Shown in pieces: positions 1 to 11,525 of a stretch of 64,000 nt of DNA. The position numbers were made by a program, and so were the translations under genes. The stretch spans positions 208,282,445 to 208,346,444 of the forward strand of contig CM054060.1 of NCBI GenBank assembly GCA_028641055.1, read 5' to 3'. This stretch comes from Alopecurus myosuroides. Lineage: Eukaryota > Streptophyta > Magnoliopsida > Poales > Poaceae. The first letter of the stretch is position 1, and each line of letters begins with the position of its first letter. The notes under the pieces were generated by a model that did no database searches, was not told where the DNA came from, and was given only the letters and a program-made list of their open reading frames with translations.

Positions 1-1541
1 GTGTATGTGTTTCTGTTTTCGGGGTTAACTGAATCTCTAACTGAACCAGGTACCGCACCTGTTAACTGAACCTGTCGCGGTTTTTGGTTTCTGTAACAGA
101 TATCGCAGCGAGCAGCAGGGCGATGATCGCCGGTGGCCTGCTTGCAGCGAGCGCGGGAGGGCGGCGCCGTGCTTGCGGGCCGTGGCCGGGGCAGGCCGCC
201 GTGCGAGACGCATAGAGGAGGAGGGAAACTAGGAAGGGGCGACTCACCTCGGGAGGAAACGGAGGAGGGGGTCGGTGGTGATGGAGGTCGAGGAAGCGAC
301 GATGGCCGGCGACTCGGGCACTCTCCCACCTCCAAGCCTTCACCAAACATGACGAGAACGAGGGGATGGTTCCATTCCCCTCGTCGGTTGCTCCTCGAGG
401 TGGCCGGAGATGGAAAAGTGGCGGTGGTCTGACGGCGGTGTGGTGTTGCAGGGTTCAGACAACGAAAAGAAATAGCAGAGAGGTGATCGGGGGAAGAGGA
501 AGAAGGGATGGCGGCTGGGGGAGAAGGGTTAGGGTTAGCTGCGATCGGAGGAGGAGGGGGATATATGGAGGGAGTAGTTCCCGTACGGCAAGCCATCGGG
601 AGGGCATGGAGTGATCGGAGGGTTCTCCTGCAGTCGTACAGGTGACATCAGCCAGAGGAGGAAGAAAACAGAGCGAAAGGGGTAATGGGCCAACTGGAAA
701 AAAAAACGGGCTGGGCTGGCTTTCTCTCTCTCCCTCTAACAGCTTTCTTTTTATTCTTTCTGTTTGTTTTTTTTTTTTTTTGCAGAAAACAATTGGAAGA
801 AAAAGAAGGAATTTTGAGGGAGAAAAATTATGGAAAATTTTGGGTGGCTTAATTATTATATTAGCAACCATTTGACCACTTTTATTTTTCCATGAATTCA
901 AAAATTGAGTGTTGTTTGGAATTGTTTCAAATGTGGATGATTTGAGTATTAAAATTATTATTGAAACCAAAATTTTAAATAGGGTGACCCAAATTGCTTT
1001 AATTGGAAAATAACAGGGTAAACAAAATGTTTTGGTTATTCTTTTCATACTTTCAATTTGGGTTCTGTTTGAAATGCATTCGGTTTGAATTGGAATATTT
1101 GCAAATTAATTGGTTAATGATTGAAAACAACAAGTTTAATAGGGTGAGCCCTATTATTAAATGGATAAAACATTAGAATGGTTTGGTAATTTCCATGTCT
1201 TGGAATTTGGTGATGTTTGGTGATTGCTTGAATTTGAAACCAAATTGGAATTGATTAATGGAAATAAAAGCACCATTTTATTAGTTGATCAACATGGAAT
1301 AAAATGAGAACAATTTGGTTGTTTTCACTTGTTATTTTTATTCCAAAAGTTGTAACAGAACAAGTATGAAAACATTGTTTGAGTAAGGTTTGAATTTGAG
1401 TTGTGAAAACAGTGGAAAACAAATGCAACAATTTAGAAACAAAAGCAAACCACATGGAAACAATATGATGACATGATGCAATACTTAAATAACAAGAAAT
1501 CAAACATTCTAAAGGGTAGTTTTCATACTTGGGCTGTTACA
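1..1541 (-). repeat. Partial Del/Tekay-type LTR, copy A0 (5' part, runs off the window)
   Basis: Read on the minus strand from 1541 leftward, this begins TGTAACAGCCCAAGTATG and follows the AT-rich start of LTR A1 (2117 on) closely enough to be the same family. It then enters a GC-rich leader (about 650-130) as A1 does. The leader contains GGGAATGGAACC (minus strand, near 370), also seen in LTR B, and a GTGAG splice donor whose complement is 243-247. The LTR 3' end is off the window. It abuts pol sequence of another copy at 1542 without filler, so it is an insertion into that pol gene. The expected 5 bp target repeat is CATTG (1542-1546). A solo LTR and a full element cannot be told apart here. 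Confidence 0.8.
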
Positions 1542-2079
1542 CATTGTTAAGGAAGCCGAGGAGAAAGTTCGTATCATTCGTGACAATCTCAAGATTGCTC
1601 AGTCTCGTCAGAAAAGCTACTATGACAGCAAGCACAGGGATATGATCTATGCACCTGGTGACAAGGCATATCTCCGTGTAACTCCCCTCAGAGGCACTCA
1701 TCGTTTCGGTGTGAAAGGAAAGCTTGCACCAAGATACATTGGTCCTTTCAACATTCTCTCAAGGCATGCGGAAAATGCCTATCGTCTTGAACTTCCAGAA
1801 AAGCTATCCAAGGTGCACGATGTGTTCCACGTGTCACAGCTCAAGAAGTGTTTCAAAGATCCAGATCGTGCAGTTGATCATGATTCCATTGAACTGCAAG
1901 ATGATCTATCTTATGAGGAGCACCCTGTTCGTATTCTCGATGAGACCGAGCGTAAGACTCGCAACAAGAGCACCAAGTTCTTGAAAGTGTAGTGGTCGCA
2001 TCATTCCGATAAAGAGGCAACATGGGAGACCGAAGAGGATCTTCGCAAGAAGTATTCGGACCTTTTCCTTTCTCAGTAG
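1542..2079 (+). pseudogene. 3' end of Ty3/Gypsy pol: integrase C-terminus and chromodomain
   Basis: About 96% identical by hand count (roughly 21 changes in 574 bases) to 9536-10073, the end of the complete pol. It encodes the integrase C-terminal region (EKVRIIRDNLKIAQ through the HDVFHVSQLK motif) and the chromodomain. The frame is cut by TAG at 1990-1992, where the sister copy reads CAG (Q), just before the chromodomain core. The normal stop is at 2077-2079. Everything 5' of the integrase C-terminus is missing because LTR A0 interrupts it. It lies directly upstream of a polypurine tract and LTR A1, so it is the tail of an upstream element whose 3' LTR is A1. Confidence 0.92.
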
Positions 2080-2100
2080 GAATCTCGGGGCGCGATTCCT

Positions 2101-2112
2101 TCAAGGGGGGGC
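2101..2112 (+). promoter_or_regulatory. Polypurine tract of the upstream A element
   Basis: TCAAGGGGGGGCG lies 4 bases before the TGTAAC start of LTR A1, and an identical tract precedes LTR A2 (10095-10106). In LTR retrotransposons this run primes plus-strand DNA synthesis. Confidence 0.85.
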
Positions 2113-2952
2113 GTTTTGTAACATCCCAAGTATGAAAACTCCCCTTAGAATGTTTGTTTCATGTTTATTAAAGTATTGCATCATGTCATCATTTTGTTTC
2201 CATTTGTTTCATTTAGTTTGCATCTGTTTTTCCCTCTTTTCACAATTCAAATTTAAACTTTATTCAAATGATTATTTCATACTTGCTCTGTTACAATCTT
2301 TTTCAAATTATAATGTCAAATCAAACCCTCATTTGTTTCCATTTTATTCCATAAGGGTCACTTATTAAATTGATGGTTTTAATCAATCATTTGATTCCAA
2401 ATTGCATTCAAAAGTTCAAATACAAATCTCAAACAGCACTCAATTGGAATTATGCAATTGCCCAAAACAATTTAACCCCTTTGTTCTAAATTAATATAGG
2501 GGTCACCCTATTTAGAAGTTTGTTTTTATTAATGACCATTTAATATTAAAATTCATCCAAATTTGGTTTAAATACAAACAGCAAGCAAATTTCAAAATTT
2601 CTGAAAACAAACTTAGCATTTGTTTGCTAATGGCCTAATTAACTCCCCCTAATTTTTCCAAAATTTTTACTAACCTAAAAACCATCTTTTTCTTCCAATT
2701 TCTTTTTCAGCAAAAAAAAAAAAACAGGAGAAAGAAATTTTTAAAATTAAAATCTGGCGCCAAAAGGGGAGTGGGCTGCGCCCAACCCACCTCTTTCCTT
2801 CCGCGCGCAGCCCAGCCCAATCACTTATTCAGCGTAACGATTCGTTTTTTTTCTTTCTATCTAATCCATCGTCGCCTTCATGTACGGCGTCGCATCCGTG
2901 AAGCCACGGCGACATCCGCGCCTTCTGATGGCCAGGAGGCGATCCCGAGGGC

Positions 2953-2959
2953 TATAAAG
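2953..2959 (+). promoter_or_regulatory. TATA box of LTR A1
   Basis: TATAAAG sits at the change from AT-rich U3 to the GC-rich leader, where a Pol II start is expected about 30 bases downstream. The equivalent place in A2 (about 10899) reads CTTAAAAAC, a weaker match. Confidence 0.6.
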
Positions 2960-3533
2960 CTGCCCTAGGGCCGCGCGCTGTGCCCTAAGCCCTAGTTCCC
3001 CTCTCCCTCGAGCTCCCGCCGCCGTCTACCCCTCTCGCGGCCACCTCCCACTCTCTGTCCCCCTCGCCGGAGAAGAACACGACTGAATCCATGTCAACCG
3101 CCGCCGCTCCCGTTCACCACTCACCCACCTAGCCCCTGGAATCGAACGGCCACTTCTCCCTCTTCCGATTGCACACCGGAGCCGCCCCGGAGAGCATCTG
3201 TAGCCGCGCCGCCGTCCACGACCACGTCGCCGCCGTCTGCCCCGAGCTGCTGCAACGCCTGCAATCGCCGGTGAGCCTCCACCGTGCCTCCTCCCTCTCT
3301 GTTGTTCGCCATCACCACCGCACCCGTGCACATCATCACTGCATCGTCCAGCACACGTTTCCCCGCGGGCAGCACGAGCACGGCCGCGTTGATCCCCGCC
3401 GGCGAGCAGCGTTTCGTATCTGACAGAGTACAGCGCGCGCACGTTCAAAAATTCAGTTAACGCGTTGTGGAATAATAACCTCACTGCATCGCTGTTCCTG
3501 TCAAACGACTGAAACTCACCGTACTGGTTCAGA

Positions 3534-3580
3534 GCTAGCGATGCGCACGGGCAGGTCGCGGGTTCGAGCCGCGACTCCGT
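3534..3580 (+). other. tRNA-like module with B box in LTR A1
   Basis: GGTTCGAGCC (3561-3570) matches the Pol III B-box consensus GGTTCGANNCC. It sits in a 7 bp perfect stem (3555-3561 with 3569-3575), like a T-arm. Upstream, TAGCGATGCGC resembles a weak A box. LTRs A2, B1 and B2 have the counterpart at the same relative place, about 250-290 bases after the GTGAG donor. It is not a functional tRNA: the D and anticodon arms do not form. Confidence 0.5.
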
Positions 3581-4786
3581 GGAATAAAAACCCACTTTTT
3601 GCGCGCAGTGCTGACGGGCAGACCCCACCCGTCAGCGACCCTCACTGCCACGCGCGCGCGCGCACGCCACGCTGGCCCCAGGCCCACGGGCAGTGGATGT
3701 GGGTAGTTTGCTGCACGGTAACATAAGTTTTGCCAGCATGTTTCTTTCAAAACTAGTCCTTTAAAATTACAGATTAGTCCTCTGTTTTAAATTGATAATA
3801 ACTTTCAAAATATAACTCTAAATAACAAAAGTAAAATATGTTTATTGTTCTAAATTAAATTGTCTATCCATTTATGCCATTTGTGTACTGTTTTGAATTT
3901 TCCAAATGCAATTCAAATTTGAATTCAAATAATTCAATTGTAATTTGCTAAATTGCATAACTAAATCATAATTAATCCAAATAATGCAAATAAAATATGT
4001 TTTCCATACCATTTTGAACCACCTATTCAAATATAAATTTTGTTTCATGGTTTGAATAATTTAAATTGCTTAAATAATTTAAACCTTGTTTAAATCATTT
4101 AAATTTGATAAAATCATAACTTGCTCAATTTAAATTATTTTTGAACATGCAAAATATGTTTTCCAACTAGAAAAACATAACCTTTTCAAATATGAGTTTG
4201 AATTTATGTTTTGAACAAATAAAATTCAAGTAAAATTCATGCTTGTTTTAAATTCATTTAAAACTTGTTTAATTTTGTTTAAGTCATAATAAATTCATCC
4301 TAATTCCTTTTTCAATATCTGAAACATGTAATCCACCCAAAATTTTATGATCTTTTCAAATATGAATTTTCTTATTTATTTTGCACAAGTTAAGTGGCTG
4401 AAAACAACAATTACTTGTGTGTCACCTTTAAGGAACCAAAAATTCCTTAACTTAATAAATAAAATTCTAAATTGGTAAACCCTATTTTAAATTGGTTCTA
4501 TTGTTGTTATTTTGTTGTTATTTTGTTGTTTTCCTCATACATGCATCATACTAATCCACCTTCACCTGTTGATTAGTTGGAAAACAAATAATCTAACCAA
4601 AATCTATGGGCTTTTCATATGCAACTCAAAATTGCATATGTGTCCATTTAAATTGTGTTACCATGTCAATTAGTTTATTTTGGTGCATCCATTAAACTTG
4701 ACATGCATCATCCCATGATTGTGCACTATGCCATGATATTGATTGTTTATTTTTCCTGTATTGTTTGTTTGCTTCTTCTCGGATAG

Positions 4787-4864
4787 ACGACGACGCTGAG
4801 ACCGACGATCTTTACGACACCCCTTCTGAGGATCTAGCCCAGTACCCGGCTACTGAGTTTGCAG
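4787..4864 (+). other. Exon-like segment 2 of the LTR-borne mini-gene, LTR A1
   Basis: A pyrimidine-rich stretch ending CGGATAG is followed by 78 nt and then AG|GCAAGT, a GC-type donor. With 2 nt leading and 1 nt trailing, the frame is open for 25 codons and acidic (DDAETDDLYDTPSEDL...). The A2 segment at 12652-12729 has the same length and phase. Of 12 changed codons, 5 are synonymous and several others conservative, with no indels, although the flanking DNA is full of them. No transcript evidence is available. Confidence 0.45.
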
Positions 4865-5171
4865 GCAAGTTATCACTCACATGAACCATTGTGTTCCTTT
4901 CAACATTGGTTACCGATACTTTCCGTTGTCTATTTCTGCTAGCCATATGTATCGTTGCTTCTGTTACGAACCTATCACCTGATCCCCTGAACCCTGATAT
5001 TGCCTCACATCCAGTCCTATAACCCCGTTGGTTGAGCCCGTGTCTTACTAGTATGCTTAGGGTTGTTTTGCTCGAGTCTGTTATCAGTTACTTTCTGTTA
5101 CTATATTCTATTATGTTCTGGGGCTCGATGTTAAACAACAACCTGTTAATTTGAGGTAATAATAAATTGCT

Positions 5172-5250
5172 GATAAGGCACCGGCAGGAGGCCCGGCGTG
5201 GTTTTGAGGCCTGCTAGTGTCGACCCTAATAGGAAAAGGGTCTTGTCTAC
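5172..5250 (+). repeat. Conserved LTR block shared by families A and B
   Basis: GATAAGGCACCGGCAGGAGG, then a short variable part, then GTCGACCCTAAT-AGGAAAAGGGTCTTG. The same block occurs in A2 (about 13040-13125), B1 (about 21604-21690), B2 (about 26470-26560) and, reversed, in the A fragment at 28030-28120. It is far better conserved between families A and B than the DNA around it. Confidence 0.75.
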
Positions 5251-5620
5251 TGATCCATGATGAGCACACTATCCGCATGTGGGAAGCGTGTATGGGCGCC
5301 CCCCTCAATTTGATTCGATTCGCATCTCGTCCAAATCACCACACTTAGTTCGGGCTTTCCATTTGATGCACGCATATGCAGGTACGAACCCGAGGCCAGG
5401 GTGGAACTTTTGTAGTCGACATTTAGGGCGGCGTGGTCTTCCAGTGCTATGAGGGTCCCCTTTTCATCGTGGGGCTCGATTAGCCGCGCACGCACAGCAC
5501 GTGGTGCTTTGGGCTTGATGCGAAGAAGAGTTGAGTTGTGTTGAGTGCCCCGCTTGGTGGGAAAGGCCTTCCCATCTGGCGGGTTATTCTTACGTGTACG
5601 GCCAAATTGGTGCACCCCTG

Positions 5621-5665
5621 CAGGGATAAATCTTCTCGAGAAGCCGTGTTTTCCGCGGTTATGGT
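5621..5665 (+). repeat. Conserved palindromic LTR core, copy A1
   Basis: CAGGGATAAAT, then the perfect 12 bp palindrome CTTCTCGAGAAG (5632-5643), then CCGTGTTTTCCGCGG, which contains a second palindrome. It is nearly identical in A2 (palindrome 13501-13512), B1 (22070-22081) and B2 (26929-26940). Function unknown. Confidence 0.75.
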
Positions 5666-6078
5666 TGACTTGGTGAAAGTACTGGCTAACAAGTACTCAG
5701 AACAACTTACACCTAACTAATGATAACTTGACTAGTAATAGGCTTATGGACACAACAATTTGATCCATCATTAATCCAACTGTGTGAGTTATCCTCGGAT
5801 TGCTTCTTTGGATAAGGGGCGAGATCCAGGATGGGTTTGTGTGGTGGTTAGCTATAGTTGGTTACGATACGCTATCTTATCCCCTTTCTGATAGCTGGAA
5901 GTTGTAGTTTGTTCTGTAGTTGGTTAGTGCAGCCAGTTGCAGCATCTTTTATATCCCTTCTTTCCGTTGAACCCAAGGCATCTGTGCTTGGTGTTGACGG
6001 GCTACACTTTGGTGAATTGTGAGTCTTGCTTGCCAGTACGTTTATGTACTGACCCCTTTGGGGCTGTGGTTTCCGCAG

Positions 6079-6141
6079 ACTACGCTTACGAGGATCCCCG
6101 TGACGGCTATTACGTGGAGTTTTACGAGACTGCTGACGAGT
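6079..6141 (+). other. Exon-like segment 3 of the LTR-borne mini-gene, LTR A1
   Basis: Follows the acceptor TTTCCGCAG (ends 6078). Joining it to segment 2 gives a GAC codon across the junction and keeps the frame open: DYAYEDPRDGYYVEFY..., ending in TAG at 6139-6141. The A2 copy reads TAC at that codon and continues 41 codons further, so A1 is probably truncated by a C-to-G change or an equivalent. The peptide is acidic and tyrosine-rich. I do not recognise it. Confidence 0.4.
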
Positions 6142-6641
6142 AGGTAGCGGACCCGGGCAGGATCCGAGACATCGTGGATGGGCTCCGTTTTCTTTTCATT
6201 CTCGGCTTCTTAAGCCTATTTGGATTTGTCTGTACTCAGACCCTTTGAATGCTTCCGCTGAGTTGTAATGATGTTATGTTGGGACATGTGTCCTCTGGAT
6301 GATTGTATTTGCTATTCTCTGCCCTAGTGAGGGCCAGTTGCAACCTATTTCCATCTTTTGTGTCTTAGAGATTTGTTGTGTTATCATCTTGTTCAAAGCC
6401 GTTGACGTACCATGTGTGTATGGTATGAAGTACGTCAATGGTAGTGTCCTGATTTCTACGGGATAGTTTACATCAACGGTGAATAGTAAAGATTGGTTGT
6501 CACACATAAGTGTTGGCCTACTCGTAAGAGATGCGGGTGCCGGTAAGCCCCGTAATCCAATCAATGAACTGTTCAGTTCGTACGGTGAGTATCCTCTAGA
6601 AGTCCGGGTGCGACACACCTCGTGCCAACACAAACCAGGCA

Positions 6642-8888
6642 ATGGTGCGCGCTCCCCCGCCTAAGGCCTTCAACTCCAACAACAGGCCTGTCGGGAGGAC
6701 CGCAAGGGTGAATCATGTCAAGATCAACAAAGCTGAGGAAGCTCCCGACGTCGTTCTCGGTACATTTCCCGTAAACTCTATTCCAGCTAAAGTGTTGTTT
6801 GATACCGGAGCATCAGATTCCTTCGTGTCAAAGATCTTTGCGACAGCAATTAAACTCCCTTTTGTTGGTTTGGGTTCCCCGCTAGTAGTAAACTCCCCTG
6901 GAGCAACTATGCAAACGTCAAAGATCAGTCACAGAAATAAAATTCTAATTGGAGGCCACATATTCCTTGCTTCTCTCATACTGCTTGGCAATTCTGACAT
7001 TGATGTCATCCTTGGTATGGATTGGCTGAAAGCTAATAAAGCTAGGATTGATTGTGCTCAGAAGTCAATAACTCTGTTCCACCCCTCTGGCCAGATAGTC
7101 TATTCTCCAAATGAATCAAGTCCCATTCAGCTATGCAACCTCGATGAAAAACCTCTACCTTCAATTGAAAATGTTCCGGTGGTTTGCGAATTCCCTGACG
7201 TCTTTCCAGAAGAGTTGCCAGGGATGCCTCCGGACAGAGCAGTTGAGTTCGTGATCGAGCTTGAACCAGGTACTGCTCCAATCTCTAAGCATCCGTACAA
7301 GATAGGAACTCCCGAGCTGAAGTTGTTGAAGGAACAAATTGACATGTACATGGAAAAAGGTTACATTCAACCTAGTTCCTCGGCTTGGGGTTGCCCAACT
7401 CTGTTCGTTGCGAAGAAGGATCACACAAAGAGACTCGTTGTTGACTATCGTCCTCTTAACGAGAAAACCATCAAAAACAAGTATCCAATTCCTCGTATCG
7501 ATGATCTTTTTGATCAACTTGCTGGAGCCTCAATATTCTCAAAGTTGGACTTGAGAATGGGTTACCATCAAATAAAGATCAGAAAAGAGGATATTCCAAA
7601 AACAGCCTTCACCACTCGCTACGGTCTATATGAATTCATCGTCATGTCCTTTGGTCTCAGCAATGCACCAGCGACATTCTCTCGACTCATGAATTCTGTC
7701 TTCCATGAATACCTCGACAATTTCCTTGTGGTATATCTTGATGACATTCTTGTCTACTCAAAATCCGAGGAAGAGCATGAAGAACATCTTCGTCTCACTC
7801 TCATGAAGCTTCGCGAGCATCGTCTATATGCCAAATTCTCCAAATGTGAGTTCTGGATTCCAGAAGTTGCTTACCTTGGTCATGTCATCTCAGCCAAGGG
7901 CATAGCCATTGATCCAGAAAAGGTTAAAGCAATTGTTGATTGGAAACCTCCAAAGACGGTGAAGCAAGTAAGAAGTTTTCTTGGCTTGGCTAGCTATTGC
8001 CGTCGTTTCGTCCAAAACTTCTCCAAGATTGCCAAACCTCTCACTGATCTCACAAAGAAGGACAAGAAGTTCGTCTGGTCTCCACAGTGTGATGAAAGTT
8101 TCAATCTCCTGAAGACTAAACTCACTTCTACACCAGTTCTGGTTGGCCCAGATCCTACCAAACCTTTCCAGATATTCTGTGACGCTTCTCTCCAAGGTCT
8201 AGGTGCAGTTCTTATGCAAGAACGTCAAGTTGTGGCTTATGCTTCACGTCAGTTGAACGCACATGAGCTCAATTATCCCACTCATGACCTTGAACTTGCA
8301 GCAGTTGTGTTTGCCCTCAAGAAATGGAGACAATACTTGTTGGGTAATCGCACTGAAATCTTTTCCGATCATAAGAGTCTGAAATACATCTTCACTCAAC
8401 CAGATCTAAACCTCAGGCAAAGGAGATGGATTGAAAAGATCAAAGACTTTGATCTTACCATTTCTTACACTCCGGGCAAGGCTAATGTTATGGCCGATGC
8501 TCTCAGTCGCAAGTCGTATTGCAATAATCTCATGATCATGGAAAGCCAACCTCCTCTTCATGAAGAATTCCAGAAGCTGAACCTTGGTCTTGTGCCTCAA
8601 GGCTATCTTCCGAACTTGACAGCCAGTCCAACTCTCGAGGACAAGATTCGTTCTGAACAACTTCGTGATGCTGAAATCAAGAAGATGGTAGAACACATCA
8701 AAGAAGGCAAGGAGAAATTTAAGTCCTTCTCAATTGATGACAAGGGAACTGTGTTCTTCGAAGGACGCATTGCAGTTCCTCAAGTTCAAAGTCTCAAAGA
8801 TGTCATTCTCAAGGAGGCTCAAGAAACTCCTCTCTCCATACACCCTGGAAGTACAAAGATGTACCAGGATCTCAAGACACTGTATTAG
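6642..8888 (+). CDS. pol: Del/Tekay Ty3/Gypsy pol, part 1: protease, reverse transcriptase, RNase H
   Basis: This 748-residue frame encodes the pol enzymes that process Gag-Pol and copy element RNA into DNA in virus-like particles. The retropepsin motif DTGAS is at residues 54-58. The RT follows, with the catalytic YLDD at about 365-368 (7734-7745) and the [11 protein letters not shown] region before it. The RNase H begins near residue 505 ([13 protein letters not shown]) and includes the [10 protein letters not shown] region. The start is uncertain: the frame is open to the LTR end, and this ATG is simply the first. No gag, zinc knuckle or tRNA primer site lies between LTR A1 (ends 6615) and the protease, so about 1.5 kb is missing. 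TAG at 8886-8888 ends the frame where W is expected before integrase. Confidence 0.95.
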   Translation: MVRAPPPKAFNSNNRPVGRTARVNHVKINKAEEAPDVVLGTFPVNSIPAKVLFDTGASDSFVSKIFATAIKLPFVGLGSPLVVNSPGATMQTSKISHRNKILIGGHIFLASLILLGNSDIDVILGMDWLKANKARIDCAQKSITLFHPSGQIVYSPNESSPIQLCNLDEKPLPSIENVPVVCEFPDVFPEELPGMPPDRAVEFVIELEPGTAPISKHPYKIGTPELKLLKEQIDMYMEKGYIQPSSSAWGCPTLFVAKKDHTKRLVVDYRPLNEKTIKNKYPIPRIDDLFDQLAGASIFSKLDLRMGYHQIKIRKEDIPKTAFTTRYGLYEFIVMSFGLSNAPATFSRLMNSVFHEYLDNFLVVYLDDILVYSKSEEEHEEHLRLTLMKLREHRLYAKFSKCEFWIPEVAYLGHVISAKGIAIDPEKVKAIVDWKPPKTVKQVRSFLGLASYCRRFVQNFSKIAKPLTDLTKKDKKFVWSPQCDESFNLLKTKLTSTPVLVGPDPTKPFQIFCDASLQGLGAVLMQERQVVAYASRQLNAHELNYPTHDLELAAVVFALKKWRQYLLGNRTEIFSDHKSLKYIFTQPDLNLRQRRWIEKIKDFDLTISYTPGKANVMADALSRKSYCNNLMIMESQPPLHEEFQKLNLGLVPQGYLPNLTASPTLEDKIRSEQLRDAEIKKMVEHIKEGKEKFKSFSIDDKGTVFFEGRIAVPQVQSLKDVILKEAQETPLSIHPGSTKMYQDLKTLY

Positions 8889-10073
8889 TGGCCTGGCATG
8901 AAACGTGAAATTGCTCAATACGTTTCTGAATGCGACGTTTGTCAACGTGTTAAGGCAGTCCATCAGAAAACACCCGGTCTTCTCCAACCTCTGAAAATCC
9001 CTGAGTGGAAGTGGGACATGATTGAAATGGACTTCGTCACTGGTTTTCCAAAGTCCAGGAAGGGCAACGATGCAATCTTCGTTGTCATTGATCGTCTCAC
9101 TAAAGTAGCTCACTTCTTTGCTGTCAAAGAAACAATCTCAGATAGCCAGTTAGCAGAGCTCTACACAACAAAGATTGTTCCTCTTCATGGTGTTCCATTG
9201 GAAATAAGCTCAGACCGTGGAAGCATATTCACTTCTCATTTCTGGAAAAGCTTTCAAGAAGCATTGGGCACCAAACTTCTGTTCAGCACAGCTTATCACC
9301 CACAGTCTCAAGGGCAAGTCGAGAGAGTCAATCAGATTCTCGAGGATATGCTCAGAGCATGTGGTATCTCTTTTGGCATGAAATGGGAGGAATGCCTTCC
9401 ATATGCTGAATTCTCCTACAACAACAGCTTCCAGGCAAGCCTAGGCATGGCACCATTTGAGGCTCTCTATGGCCGCAGATGCAGGAGTCCAATCAATTGG
9501 TCTAGAGCTGGTGAACGTTCACTCTTAGGCCCTGACATTGTTAAGGAAGCCGAAGAGAAAGTTCGTATCATTCGTGACAATCTCAAGATTGCTCAGTCTC
9601 GTCAGAAAAGCTACTATGACAGCAATCACAGGGATATGATCTATGCACCTGGTGACAAAGCATATCTCCGTGTAACTCCCCTCAGAGGCACTCATCGTTT
9701 TGGTGTGAAAGGAAAGCTTGCACCAAGATACATTGGTCCTTTCAACATTCTCTCAAGGCGTGCAGAAAATGCCTATCGTCTTGAACTTCCAGAAAAACTA
9801 TCCAAGGTGCACGATGTGTTTCACGTGTCACAGCTCAAGAGGTGTTTCAAAGATCCAGATCGTGCAGTTGATCATGATTCCGTTGAACTGCAAGAAGATC
9901 TATCTTATGAGGAGCACCCTATTCGAATTCTCGATGAGACCGAGCGTAAGACTCGCAACAAGAGCACCAAGTTCTTAAAAGTGCAGTGGTCTCATCATTC
10001 CGATAAAGAGGCAACGTGGGAGACCGAAGAGGATCTTCGCAAGAACTATCCGGACCTTTTCTCTTCTCAGTAG
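8889..10073 (+). CDS. pol: Del/Tekay Ty3/Gypsy pol, part 2: integrase with C-terminal chromodomain
   Basis: Same frame as part 1 after one nonsense codon (8886-8888), so it was one polyprotein. The integrase joins the DNA copy to chromosomal DNA. The CDVCQR pair of the zinc-binding HHCC domain is near the start. The DDE residues lie in MDFVTGF, SSDRGSIF and SQGQVERVNQ. The C-terminal domain (HDVFHVSQLKRCF) is followed by a chromodomain (WSHHSDKEATWETEEDL), the chromovirus hallmark linked to targeting of heterochromatin. The frame is otherwise intact to TAG at 10071-10073. The polypurine tract and LTR A2 follow. Without gag the element cannot be autonomous. Confidence 0.94.
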   Translation, partial: WPGMKREIAQYVSECDVCQRVKAVHQKTPGLLQPLKIPEWKWDMIEMDFVTGFPKSRKGNDAIFVVIDRLTKVAHFFAVKETISDSQLAELYTTKIVPLHGVPLEISSDRGSIFTSHFWKSFQEALGTKLLFSTAYHPQSQGQVERVNQILEDMLRACGISFGMKWEECLPYAEFSYNNSFQASLGMAPFEALYGRRCRSPINWSRAGERSLLGPDIVKEAEEKVRIIRDNLKIAQSRQKSYYDSNHRDMIYAPGDKAYLRVTPLRGTHRFGVKGKLAPRYIGPFNILSRRAENAYRLELPEKLSKVHDVFHVSQLKRCFKDPDRAVDHDSVELQEDLSYEEHPIRILDETERKTRNKSTKFLKVQWSHHSDKEATWETEEDLRKNYPDLFSSQ

Positions 10074-10094
10074 GAATCTCGGGGCGCGATTCCT

Positions 10095-10106
10095 TCAAGG
10101 GGGGGC
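10095..10106 (+). promoter_or_regulatory. Polypurine tract of element A
   Basis: AAGGGGGGGCG sits 4 bases upstream of LTR A2, identical to the tract at 2101-2112. It primes plus-strand DNA synthesis. Confidence 0.88.
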
Positions 10107-11460
10107 GTTTTGTAACATCCCAAGTATGAAAACAACCCCTATAATGTTTGTTTTCTTGTTTTATTTATGGTTTGCATCATGACATCATCATTGCATTTGT
10201 TTTGCTTTGTTTTCCATCTGTTTTTCTTTGTTTTCCATCTGTTTTCCCTTGTTTTCCATTGGAATTTTCAAATCAAATTTCAAATATTTGTTCATACTTG
10301 TGCTGTTACAATTTTCAAATAAAAATATTCAAATAAAAACAACCATTTGTTTCCATCAAAATAGAAAGCTCAAACTATTAACTTGTTCTTTTTAATAATT
10401 CACTTAATTCAAATTTCATTCAAATACAATTAAAATTCCAAACAGCAACCATTTGAAATTTATGAAAATTACAAAACACTTCCAATCATTTGTTTCAAAT
10501 AAACTTGAATTTAAAAACTGTTAAGTTGCTTAAGTTCAATTATTCAATTAATATTAAATTCAATCAAATTCAAACAAAATTGCAAACAGCAACATAGTTT
10601 CAAATTTTTGGAAAACAAAAGTTTGTACTATGGTGCTGTTACAAAATTTAATCAATACAATTTTTTTCCCTAATTTTCTAACCCTAAAAACTAACCTTTT
10701 CTTTCCTTTTTCAAATCTGCAAAAAAAAAACAGAAAGAAAAAAAAAACAAAACGCACAGCAAGGGAGGCAGCAGGCCCAGCCAAACTAAACCCACGGCCT
10801 GCTACCCCCCTCCCCTTTCTCCCTCCTGTACGGCAGCTCATCCGCCGTGTCCACGTCGCCGTACGGTGGATAGGACGGCCGGGAGGCGCTCCCCTCCTCC
10901 TTAAAAACTGCCCCGAGGGCTCCTCCCGTGCCCTAGACCTCCCTCCTTCCTTCCACCTCGCCGCGCCGCCATTTTTCTTCTCCCTCTGCGCCACCTCCTC
11001 TCTCTGAACCTCACCACCCCGAGCGCCACCGTCTGAAACCTCGATGATCGCCGTCGTGCTGCCTCTCCTCCCCTCGGGCTAACCACGGGAATCAAACCCC
11101 CTCCGTTCCCTCTACTTCCTCGACACCACCGCGGGCACGGAGACCCTCTGCAACGCCGCCGCCATCCTCTTCCCCTCGCCGGTGTCCACCTCCTCCCCGA
11201 GCCTCTGCTTGACCTACAAAAAGCGGTGAGCTCCACCTCTTTTCCTCCCTCTTCCTCTCTGCACATGCGCACGCACCACCACGCAGCACCACACGCATCC
11301 CTGCACTCCCCCACGAGCACAGCAGCAGCAGCCACGACGATCACCGCCGGCGACTGCCTCTGTCAGTTTCAGAAACTGAAACTTGTTCAGTTTCAGTTAG
11401 CTGCGCGCTAACTGAACCTCAACCTTCCCCGTGCACCTTACCTGACAAGAATCGAATCAC

Positions 11461-11525
11461 AGCGCAGTGGCACTGCACTGCGAGCGCGCACACGGGGTCG
11501 AGGGTTCGATCCCTGCCCCCCGGGA
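11461..11525 (+). other. tRNA-like module in LTR A2
   Basis: AGCGCAGTGGCA resembles a Pol III A box and GGTTCGATCC (11503-11512) matches the B box, about 42 bases apart. It lies just inside the putative first intron, as in LTRs A1 and B. The arms do not fold into a full tRNA. Confidence 0.5.

Larger units (their letters stand above)
2117..6615 (+). repeat. Del/Tekay-type LTR, copy A1 (4499 bp)
   Basis: Begins TGTAACATCC and ends GTGCGACA (TG...CA), the same ends as A2. Layout: AT-rich U3 (2117-2760); TATAAAG (2953); GC-rich leader (about 2980-3270) ending in a GTGAGC donor at 3271; a tRNA-like module (about 3534-3580); a long AT-rich stretch (3730-4750); an exon-like segment (4787-4864); conserved blocks (5172-5250 and 5621-5665); and a second exon-like segment (6079-6141). 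The first 3 kb is strongly diverged from A2 with many indels, while the last 1.8 kb is much closer. A1 and A2 are therefore unlikely to be the two LTRs of one insertion. A1 is best read as the 3' LTR of the upstream truncated element, fused to the next internal region. Confidence 0.88.

Noticed and set aside
3026..3628. 200-codon minus-strand open frame in the GC-rich leader of LTR A1
   Set aside because: Arg/Gly-rich translation of GC-rich DNA opposite to the LTR's own direction, and not kept in A2. Chance frame.
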